From Solen grandis (lineage: Eukaryota; Mollusca; Bivalvia; Adapedonta; Solenidae): 64,000 nt of DNA. The stretch's first letter is position 1; each line of letters opens with the position of its first letter. Shown here piece by piece: positions 55,271 through 64,000 of this stretch. The DNA lies in contig CM037780.1 of the NCBI GenBank assembly GCA_021229015.1, positions 61,499,323 to 61,563,322 of the forward strand. The letters run 5' to 3'. The position numbers and the translations under genes are program-made. Under the pieces are notes generated by a model. That model saw only the letters and a program-made list of their open reading frames with translations. It made no database searches and was not told the DNA's origin.

Positions 55271-56740
55271 ATAAAGAAAAGTTTATTACTGTATAAACGT
55301 TACCATTCTAGACCTCATTGTTTTTAAATAATTACCATATAATGATTTACTCTTACTGCTTTCGATCCATATTAATGACTTTTAATTCCCGTTATCATCA
55401 TTTAGAGATATAACCGATTTATTCATTTTCGTATTCAATCATACGATCTATTTATCGCATAAACTGATTTAGTGAATAATGATGTTTCAAAAGAAAAACA
55501 TAGCAATTTAATATATACGGATTACTGTGTAAAATGTTTCTAACCAAACATTGCCATTAAAAAAAGAAATCAATAAAATAAAAGTAAAAATAAATAACAA
55601 AATGGCGGCTGCACACATGTGCACGCTGAAGCATTTTTATTGTTCAAAATATTGCCGAATTATCGGCAAAATATTTTTTAATTTTTTTTTTTATTCTCAC
55701 ATATATGTAAACACACCTATATTATCTAAAACTGTGCATACTTAAAGGAATAACAATACACCTAGCGGTATGTATTATTGCCTTTGAAAGTATTGATGTA
55801 ACTTGATATTTCAATTGCATATCAGTTCAATGGCTGTTAATGACTAATTAAATATGACCACAAAAGCCAAAAAATTGGTTGGTGAATATATCTATGGTTG
55901 AACCAAATTTTGGGCATGTTTAACAAATGAAATCTAGTGCTGTTAGTGAAGAAAAGTTAAGTGACTTGATTACATTAAACCTTTTTTTAACAATTTAATA
56001 AATAAATGGATTATGCCCGATTTCATTATAAAGTAGTAGATTATTACTTAATTTCATCATCCGTGTATAAATAACCAGCATTGAAATACTCTCGTATTAA
56101 ACAACTCTCTGTTAACCGTTAATGATTCACTTTATATACAGAGTATTCTTTTCTTTGACTAGTGGATTAAATCTTTCTGTATATGAGCATAAAATCAAAC
56201 AATATACACGAAAGAATGAAACGGTTCAATATAGTAATATATTTTATTCTAACTTTCAACAGGAAGTGGCAAATTACAAAAATCAAATATTATATCAAAC
56301 TCCATGAACTCACTTTTATAACCCCCCCCCTTCCAATATTGATATATCTCAAAATATGAATATTTTGTGGAATTAATGTTCATATCAATAATGTAATCAA
56401 TCGATAAACGAAGTTGTAGTTATCCCAAACCCCCATAAAATATACTACAATGAACTTTTTTTAGGCCGTATCCTATTGAAAAAGTGTCTTTCTTCCCAGT
56501 AGAAAATTGAAGAGAGAAGCTTATATCCACTTCTGCGTCTGACGTCATGATGGGGGTTCATGTACATAACATGAGAAAGGTATAAAGATATTCAACATAA
56601 ACTGATAAAGGGATTGCATAAAGACAGTATTAACTTTTTGTCTTTCAACGACTACTTCCTGCATTGTTGATAAGTGAATTATGAATGCAGATATAATATG
56701 ATTTAAGAATCATATTTATATGGAACTGACGGAAGTTTTA
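55271..56740. other. Unannotated AT-rich spacer
   Basis: The open frame near 55600 beginning MAAAHMCTLKHFYC is short and unsupported. No gene. Confidence 0.4.
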
Positions 56741-56770
56741 TGCTCTCTCTCTCTCTCTCTCTCTCTCTCC
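56741..56770. repeat. CT microsatellite
   Basis: About 14 CT units. Confidence 0.95.
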
Positions 56771-57179
56771 CACCCTCCCCAACACACACCCCAGCTGGCT
56801 TGGGCATACACATTTCTAGGTGACTGAAATTTACTTTGACTGGATTATTTTTCTGCTCAGGTCTGGAAGTAACCGTTGTGAGCACCTTAGTGAAATAAAG
56901 ATAGCCAAGTGAACAGTCACTCAGTCTGACACCTGCTGATAGAGCATCACCTTGGCAACATTAGTTTACCGGTGATCCGAATCAGTTAAACGCTTTTAGT
57001 TTTACTATGTATACTATAGTTGAGCGCCTGAAAGTCATAGACATCAATTAATGAGCCGATAGCGATTGGTATGAATTTAAGTCGCATTTTTTGTGCATAT
57101 TATAGTAAATTTAATAAACGAGTTTCAAATCAAACCCAATTTTATAAACGCGCTTTGAACTGTTTAAACATGGTCGTAA

Positions 57180-57262
57180 CAAAAAAAAAAAAAAAAAAAA
57201 AAAATGATGGACGGCTTACATTTAGCGGCCCATCTCTCTCTCTCCCCCCCCCCCCCCCCCCC
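57180..57262. repeat. Poly-A and poly-C tracts
   Basis: About 24 A at 57180-57204, then CT repeats and about 18 C at 57245-57263. The short open frame across them is an artefact. Confidence 0.9.
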
Positions 57263-57263
57263 C

Positions 57264-58324
57264 ACTCTCTCTCTACTGCTCGTATTTTTAAGAGGAATCA
57301 AAATTAAAACAACAAATGCACAAGAATAGGTGTCAATGTAAATAAAATATAACCAATAATGCTATTTTTTTTATAAAGCACAAAAATATAAATCTAATAT
57401 TTCATTACTGTATTGTGCCGAGGAAAGAAATAACCTCATGAATTACTTTTATTCTAAAAATTAAGGTTTTCTTACATATATATTTTCTTTCATTTTGTAT
57501 TAGTACAATGAAATAATATTTAATATTACAGTCCCCGGCAGCCAGTGCCATAAAGTTTGTATTTTTGGCACTCTGTATCCTATAGGAAACACATTTTCAC
57601 GGATCTATATATTGGTTTAAAAGGGTTGTGGGTTCGAGCCCAGGCTACCGACCATGTTTCAGTAGGCGATGGATGAGAGTCTTGTACTGGGGCCTGTTTC
57701 ATTTAACTTCCTACGAACAAATTTGATTTTAGTCGGTAAGTCTTTTGTTCTACATAGTGTCTATTAATGTCTTAATTTCACAATAAAACATGAAGAAAAC
57801 ACTGTTTTTTTTTTAAATAAATATTATCAGGAAAAAATACGACTGGGAAAAGAGTCTTGTCAAAACAGAAAAAAAGAACATAGAAGTGGATTTTAAATAC
57901 CAAAAGCATAAACATGGAGAAGAAAAAAATACGATAATGCAAAATATTCGACCCCTCCGGGTAATAAAAGTAGTATTTAGTTCAAGGCTTAGATTTCATT
58001 ATATATCAGTTACATTATATATCTAACAAGAAAATGGGTCTCTGAGACACTAATACCCTGACGGGATATGGCCAAAACTAAATATTTGATTGTTTTTAAG
58101 TTTATAAAATGATGTACATTTGTATGGAATGACATGATGAAATAAAAGTACCTTTAAAGAAAATACAGAATACACAGAGGTATACCTTGCGCAGAATAAC
58201 CAATAGTACCAGGTAAAAGCCCTAAAACTAATTAAATGCTATCGGTAAATAAGCCAAAGCATATGAAAACATTTTTGGATCACTTATAAAAATACATTTT
58301 TATCAAGTGGTAATAATGCGGATT
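57264..58324. other. Unannotated spacer
   Basis: A GGGTTGTGGGTTCGAGCCCA block near 57623 resembles a tRNA B box and may be a SINE fragment. Otherwise AT-rich and featureless. Confidence 0.4.
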
Positions 58325-58735
58325 AAAGGCGCTTTTACGCTAAAAAAATCGTTATCACACAGAGGAACGCGTAATTACGAAAAAAAAGGCAATTTAACGA
58401 AAACATAAGGCGTTATTAAGCGGAGAACACACCGAAGGCGTTATAATGCAAACAGAAGTGTATTAACGCGATATTAACGCAAAACAAAGGCGTAATAATG
58501 CGAAGAGTTGAAATGCGAAACAAAAGCGTTATAAGGCGAAAAAGAGTTGTAATAACGCGAAAAGAAAAGTTTAAATGCAAAGTTAAACTCGTAATAAGCC
58601 GAAACAAAGGCATTTATAACGTGAAACAAAGGCGTAATAACGCAAAAAGGCAACATAACGCAAAAAAATGAAACTCGAAATAAGCAAAACAACGGTGTAA
58701 TAACACAAAAAATGAGCGTAATACAGAGCGCTGAA
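58325..58735. repeat. GCGTTATAACGC-word array, left arm of a second fold-back
   Basis: Roughly 20 degenerate words such as AAAGGCGTAATAACGCAAAA, GGCGTTATAATGC and GCGAAACAAAAGCGTTATAA, spaced about 20 bases. Each word is near-palindromic. The same words in reverse orientation form 59692-60115. Confidence 0.75.
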
Positions 58736-58984
58736 AGTGGTTTTTACTATGGGCGTGATTTGCCACTCTGCTGCCGATACGATGCATATTGAAATAAGGG
58801 AATAGCTACATGAATTAAATGCTGGTAGTATGGAAATTTACCATATACGACCGACATTTTTGTGAGATATAACATACTGAGTGGCAAGTTTATCAACATC
58901 TTAACGAAATCTTACACGACGTTATAACGCTTAGTATATTTTTCTGCTTAAAACGGCTTGTTCAAAGATGATCATTGACTAAGA

Positions 58985-59400
58985 ATTTGATGTTTAACTA
59001 TATGTGTATTATGTCTATTAATACCCATTTACAGATGCATAGTCACTCAGTGAAACAATCCATGTTTGTGAAAAAAAAAGTTTCCCGTCACAGCTAATAG
59101 CGTTAAGAACGGTATTAAAACTACATTGTATATTTATTTTTTCTACTTTCATTTTCCGTCACTTTATGACTGATCATACTCACTCTTTGCGCATACGCTC
59201 ACTTCACAGGCTAAACTTACGAATTCGCTATCCGAATGGTGAAGACCAAATTGCGGAACGTGCCCTGTGGTACCGCAAGCACCTGTTTCGGGATACAATA
59301 TACTATATTTAACCGGTTTCTCCCGAAGTTGCGTTTACGAAAATATCGCTTTCCCTTGCAATGTGGCCTAAATAAACAGTTTATTTGTCAGGAAATAAAA
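58985..59400 (-). repeat. Dispersed repeat family D, copy 4, in the centre of the fold-back
   Basis: Reverse copy with AATACCCATTTACAGATGCA near 59019, TTTGCGCATACGCTCACTTC near 59186, ACTTACGAATTCGCTATCCG, TTGCGGAACGTG and GAAGTTGCGTTTACGAAAAT near 59327. This is the same order as copy 3 read backward. Confidence 0.7.
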
Positions 59401-59691
59401 TTTCAACAACATTAACACTGTGAACGAGTTGCTTCAGTAAAAAAAAATAATATTTCAGTTACATGCCTATCTAAGAATGAAACGATTTTTTAAAGCCTAA
59501 AAAATGTAAAAAATAAATAAATAAATAAATATAAATAAAATCTGCTGTTGCACCAGGTTTTGTTTAAAACTGATTTCTTATTGGGCATAGGATTCGGCTG
59601 ATTCGACCTATGCAGAAATTTCCGATACAATACATGTGTTTCTCTAAGAGCGTATTGCAATATACCGAAAAATCGGAACATCCATTGTTTT

Positions 59692-60115
59692 AGCGCAAAA
59701 CAATGGCGTTACACCTTCCGTAAATGAGAATCCCTTTAATTCGTGAGAATTTCAATTTCTCGTAGCTATGCGTTATTACGCCCTTTCTTGCGTTATCATG
59801 CCTTTTTTTCACTTTAATTCTTGCGAATTTCAATTTCTCGCAGCTATGCGTTATCACGCCCTTTTTTTGCGTTATCACGCCTTTGTTTCGCGTTAAGTAC
59901 TACGAGATTCAACTTTGCGTTATAATGCTTTTGCATTTTGACGTCTTTGGTTTGCGTTATAATGCCTTTTAATCACGTAATAATGCCTTTCTCTGCATTA
60001 TTATGCCTTATATTCTAGTTATAATCGATTGTTTAGCGTAATTACGCGTTACGTTGCGTTATAAGGATTTTATTAGCGTAAAAAACGCCTTTATTTTGTA
60101 ATATAATGACGTAAA
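59692..60115. repeat. GCGTTATAACGC-word array, right arm of a second fold-back
   Basis: Words such as TTGCGTTATCACGCC, CCTTTGTTTCGCGTTA and TTGCGTTATAATGCC, in inverted orientation to the left arm. Two longer sub-repeats share GAATTTCAATTTCTCG, near 59747 and 59824. Confidence 0.75.
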
Positions 60116-60159
60116 TTAAATATATAATTTGCCGTTGATCCTAATAGGCTTTCGTAATA

Positions 60160-60450
60160 TAATTATGTACAAGTATGGCGAGTTTCAGGAGGATGTAAAG
60201 TCATATTCATTAAAAAAAGGAAGAAAAAGCTTAAACGCAAATGCAGCACAACCAATTTTTCCGTGTTTAACCAACCGTGAAATATAGGGTCACGGCTATA
60301 ATTTTGCATAAATATTATATAATGATGTACATGTGTACCTAGTTTCATATAGATGTAAAGTCATCTTCTTAAAAAAAAAGCTAAAACGCAAAGGTAAACT
60401 TGAAGTGTGATGGACAGATGAACTGACGGACACACGGACGCCTTGACTGA
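60160..60450 (+). repeat. Two-module interspersed repeat
   Basis: Modules near 60166-60240 and 60325-60390 share GTTTCA, GATGTAAAGTCAT, then an A run and AAACGCAAA. A tail with GACGGACACACGGACGCC resembles the GACGGACG-rich tails of the bivalve repeats at 4160 and 33700. Confidence 0.6.
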
Positions 60451-61084
60451 AAAACTACAAGACCGGAAATCTATAAGTCCCTCAACGGAGATGGCGGGGC
60501 ATATAATTTCCCCCCAGATATTCCACAGAATGCATATGCATATTCATCATCCTAGAAACATTTCTTTTCGGGGGAAACAAACCCCCGGACCCCCTAGCAC
60601 TGACATCAAAATCATATTGAGCCCTCCACCCCAACCCACCCATCTCCAAATTGGAAAATTCTTGATCCGGGCCTAGTAGTGCATAAGTGTTTTGAAGTCC
60701 CGCCACCCCCACCCCCCGTCTCCCGGAAAAAAAATATAATATAATGGAGATGCATTCTGAAGGGTATCTGGGGACAGAAGTAAAAGTTCTTTTTATAATA
60801 TGATATATGTGAATGTTATGTGAGTGCTAGCCCCGCCCAATGAAATATGACTGATTAAAATTTTCAAATCCTTTCATTTCTTATTTATTTTCTATTAAAT
60901 TGAATGTATTGAAATATAACAAAGTGAACATGACGATGTATAATATCAGCCTAAGTTTGTGTTTATTCCTCGTAGGAAAATAAATCATTTAGAGCATTAA
61001 GTTAAGAGTTATTTCAAAACACAACCCATTTCTGATAAAGTGTATCTGCTCTGCAGAAAACTGAGAAAAATATCTTACAGCTTT
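60451..61084. other. Unannotated spacer
   Basis: A C-rich patch at 60585-60720 (CCCCCGGACCCCC, CACCCCAACCCACC). No gene. Confidence 0.4.
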
Positions 61085-61485
61085 TAACCAAAAACAAAGA
61101 TTTCAGATTTCAATATATTTTATTAAGAAACGTAAACTTATACAAGTTTCTGGTTGCATACAATGAACATAATATCATATAGTAAAATCATGGTCAAGAC
61201 AATGTTACAATGTTATTAAAAATTCGACCTGTTCATGCTACACTGACAATATATCAAGAGGAAGGAACACAATAAATGAGTTGTATAGTGAATTAAGCAA
61301 CAACGGTAAATAGCAGTTAAGAAACAATTAATTTTCAAAATGGAACACCAAAAAATATGTTGCACAGTTAATTTATCAACAAAGTAATTACAGTAAAGTG
61401 AATATGCTTACTTAAATAGGCATTAAATATTATAGGCAAACATGTACATGTAATCATATATATTTTTACACTTACCGAATAAGTA

Positions 61486-62685
61486 TTATGAAATATTGAT
61501 AACTATAGAATTGCGCCTAGAAAATGCCTGGTATAAAAATTTCCCCAATTTAAATAACTCAGTCTTATTAGATGATTGCATTAACTTACAATATTTTATA
61601 AAACTAGGTCTATTATAATAATATTTATTTATATACTGGATACGTAAATCTCTATAGATACTACACATAATTACAAAATGAAATTCATCTTCGATATCAC
61701 CAGAGTTACAAAGTGTACAAATTCTCAAATTACGATCTATTTTTTTATTACCATGACGACCAGATTCAATCCTAAGAGGATGAGATGACAAACGGAGTCT
61801 TGATAAAACATTTCTACATTTTTTTGGTAAATTTTCTAGGTAATCTTCAAATTGGAAATGTAACTTAAATGTTTTATATGACAACAAAACATTACTTAAA
61901 TTAATGTCGCTAAGCCATGACTGAACAAACATGTTAATAGCCCTATCCTTAAATTCCAGGTAAAATTTATCCATATTAAAGTTTTCTGGATTTGACCATA
62001 CACATGAAAATCCATGAGAATCAAGAAGCGCTTTAACATTGCTGGCCCAATTTTTTATCCCCAAATTGCTTTTCTCAACCATTATTTGATATAAATGTCT
62101 AATTATTATATTATCTGAATATAGAATTTTACCCCAATATTTAATTATACGTACTTGTCTATTAATAAAAAGTGGGTATCTACCCAACTCTACATATACC
62201 CCAATATTACACGTGCTTGATTTAACATTTAATAATTGTTTGCAAAATTTTAGATGAATCCCTTCTATCACTTTCGATTTACCAAAACCCCACACCTCAG
62301 AGGCGTAACATAAAATAGAACTAACAAATGCATCAAACAACTGACACATAATTTTAGGCTTTAATGGAAAATTTCTAGTATTAGTAAATAACGTATTCAG
62401 TGCTTTTAATCCTTTACCTGCTAAAGTTTCATGATTCATAGAGAAATTGCCAGTATAATTAAATGTTGTACCTAGATAATTAAAATTATCCACAGTTTGA
62501 ATAGGAGAGTCATAATATGTCCATTTTTCATCCACCCGCAATTTACCCCTCTTCCTAAATACTACTATTTTACTCTTATCAGGATTGACTTTAAGGCCCC
62601 ACGAATCACAATAAGTATTTAAGAGATTGAGACTGTTTTGAAGATCAGCAACTGTTTTCCCAAAATAAAACCATGTCATCAGCAA
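61486..62685 (-). pseudogene. LINE ORF2, thumb to C-terminal zinc finger
   Basis: A 399-codon open stretch that starts just past the catalytic site. The early part has CDSWGLKVNPDKSKIVVFRK and NFNYLGTTFNYTG, the motifs following the F-A-D-D box. The far end has RLRLSSHPLRIESGRHG and CTLCNSGDIEDEFHFVIMC, a C-x-x-C ... H-x-x-x-x-C finger usual at the end of this LINE type. The open length is large for a dead element, so it decayed recently. Its annotated start MLMTWFYFG is only a frame entered through a shift, not a real start codon. Confidence 0.8.
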
Positions 62686-62765
62686 ATAACAATAGAATCA
62701 GAGATAAATCGTAAAATGTAAGGCCTGCATCAATTTTATCCATTAAACACAATTCTCCTCGAGGA
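62650..62765 (-). pseudogene. LINE reverse transcriptase catalytic box, frameshifted
   Basis: In a third frame the reverse strand reads LCLMDKIDAGLTFYDLSLIL, then LLFADDMVLFWENS, where FADD is the catalytic double Asp. This frame differs from both flanking open stretches, so there is a shift near 62757 and another near 62660. Both shifts lie within or next to short runs, so sequencing error cannot be excluded. Confidence 0.75.
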
Positions 62766-63258
62766 AAAGAGAAAAAAGTATCGGCGAAACGATTTCACCC
62801 TGCCTGAGGCCGATAGAATAGTCAGAAAATGAAGAACAACCCCTAATACAAGATTTAACCTTAGAATACATATTCCGTATAACATTTAACAGCTTACCCG
62901 ATAATCCCATACCATACAGTTTATACCAAAGTCCGTTTCGATAAATGCTATCAAACGCTTTACTAAAGTCAATAAAAGCGCATGCAAGTCTACCGTTTTC
63001 ACTGAGTATATTAGAAATAACTGCATTTAAAACAAAAATTGCGCCAAAAGTTGAACGACCCCGTTTAAAACCAAACTGTGCATCGCTAATGATATCGTTA
63101 TTTTCCGCCCAATTATTGATTCGTTTATTTAATATACCGGTAAAAATTTTAGAAAAACAACTTCTCAATGTTATACCTCTATAGTTATTAACATCAGCGG
63201 GATCATTTTTTTTAAATATGGGAACAATAATTCCCTTCATCCATTCATCGGGAAGCAT
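62743..63258 (-). pseudogene. LINE reverse transcriptase, fingers and palm
   Basis: Reads DEWMKGIIVPIFKKNDPADV, NNYRGITLRSCFSKIF, FGFKRGRSTFGAIF, ACAFIDFSKAFDSIYRNGLW (first catalytic Asp in F-I-D-F) and IGLRQGEIVSPILFSLFL (conserved G-x-RQG-x-x-SP-x-LF). These are the standard order of motifs 0 to B of LINE reverse transcriptases. It ends at a premature stop near 62745. The forward frame 62945-63184 is a shadow. Confidence 0.82.
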
Positions 63259-63982
63259 CCAATGTCTAAAATGCCATTAAAAACATCAGCTAAATGTGAA
63301 GATAAGATATCTCATGATTCGAGGAAATATTCATTCAGTAGATTATCCTGAGCGTAAGCTTAATTTCTCTTTAATGAACGAACAACCCCCTCAACCTCTG
63401 ATACAGTTATAGGCCCATCTAACTCCTCAAAACAGCACGTTGAGTCATCAAAATTGTGTGTATTACAAAAGTTTTCAGCATCAGCATTTTTAGTATCCGG
63501 TAAATTTATAAATAAATTCGAAAAATACTTATGGAATTCCTCAATATTGATTTCCTTATTTAAAACTGTATTTTTCTTACCAGAAAAATATTTCCAAAAA
63601 TCTCTTGGTTTCTGATGACGTAGACGTTCAATAGAACGCAGTTTAATTTCTTTTTTGTCTGTTTTACAAGAGATTTATAGCACTTTTTTAATCTATACAT
63701 TTCAACTCTATTGTCCTTATTCATGCATGTATTATACCTGTCTACAGCAGACATATATTTCCTCTTTGCTTATATACAATCTGTGTCGAACCAATCTGCT
63801 TTTTTGCTGAAAGAGTGTACTGTTTTAGGTTTATCATTACATAATATTTCGTGACTAAACAAAGGTTCCGCAACACTTTTAATAATCTCAGTAAATTTCG
63901 AAATACAATCATTCACTCCCTCTCTATTTGAAAAGTCAGCATGAAAAGACAGATCATTGAACAGTGGCAGTTTAGAAATCAA
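63259..63982 (-). pseudogene. LINE ORF2 linker between endonuclease and reverse transcriptase
   Basis: Segments such as FTEIIKSVAEPLFSHEI and KKADWFDTDC near 63900-63770, MYRLKKCYKSLVKQTKKKL near 63715, then an RLRHQKPRDFWKYFSGKKN-like block near 63630-63570 (the D-F-W-K block that precedes the reverse transcriptase). Frames change at about 63770, 63660 and 63260-63360. Confidence 0.72.
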
Positions 63983-64000
63983 ACCCGCTCTAAATTTTGA

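Larger units (their letters stand above)
61085..64000 (-). mobile_element. Reverse-strand LINE, 3' two-thirds
   Basis: Reads leftward. The protein part runs from beyond the window edge to a stop at 61486-61488, followed by about 400 bases of AT-rich 3' sequence. On the reverse strand AATAAA lies near 61110, probably close to the element's end. The endonuclease part, if present, lies past 64000. Protein segments are described separately. I did not assign a clade. Confidence 0.82.

Noticed and set aside
54930..55296. Two overlapping repetitive proteins rich in His, Tyr and Thr
   Set aside because: Frames of the 17-bp minisatellite; both strands and several frames stay open for the same reason.

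Overview
The window looks like repeat-rich, AT-rich nuclear DNA of a marine bivalve, probably a heterodont clam. This is an inference. It rests on spliced exons with GT/AG borders, a fucolectin-plus-EGF exon pair of a kind common in molluscs, and several repeat types that I recall from bivalve genomes: tRNA-derived SINEs with a conserved tail, TTAA-flanked miniature elements and long modular repeats. No bacterial-type genes, CRISPR array, rRNA or credible functional tRNA was seen. Two 100-N blocks mark assembly gaps.

Three host genes can be supported. (1) Two forward exons near 1.2 and 2.3 kb encode the end of the BAR domain of an endophilin-A. The gene runs into a gap followed by satellite DNA, and its SH3 end is not visible. 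(2) A complete six-exon forward gene at 8148-16995 encodes a 296-residue secreted protein. It resembles, from memory, an uncharacterised secreted propeller-like family best known from bacteria. Its last exon and flanking introns were duplicated about 4 kb downstream (18.6-21.2 kb), and the copied exon is destroyed. (3) Two reverse exons at 41.2 and 39.8 kb splice in frame to give the end of an F5/8C-like (fucolectin) domain followed by an EGF module. This is part of a mollusc-type lectin/EGF receptor.

The rest is mobile and tandem DNA. From left to right it holds: TTAA-bounded miniature elements (0.4 and 1.6 kb); a fold-back satellite with a CCGACGA-word core (2.5-4.1 kb); SINEs (5.0, 19.1, 46.6 and 53.3 kb); mariner remnants (10.2-11.3 and 47.3-48.6 kb); a 47-bp degenerate array (21-23 kb); a 35-bp minisatellite (24.4-26.3 kb); a decayed LINE (28.2-30.1 kb); a modular bivalve repeat (32.3-33.8 and 51.6-52.1 kb); a homopolymer-distorted stretch beside the second gap (35.3-36.4 kb); a 4.5-kb DNA transposon with roughly 0.45-kb inverted arms around an IS4-like transposase remnant (41.9-46.4 kb); a 17-bp minisatellite (54.6-55.3 kb); a second fold-back array of GCGTTATAACGC-like words (58.3-60.1 kb); and a frameshifted reverse-strand LINE at the right end (61.1-64.0 kb). 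A dispersed family of about 0.3-0.4 kb occurs four times (1.9, 6.5, 49.8 and 59.0 kb). Two of those copies sit inside or beside the GCGTTAT-type word arrays. The most unusual material is this set of word arrays and fold-back structures, the partial exon duplication and the long-armed transposon.
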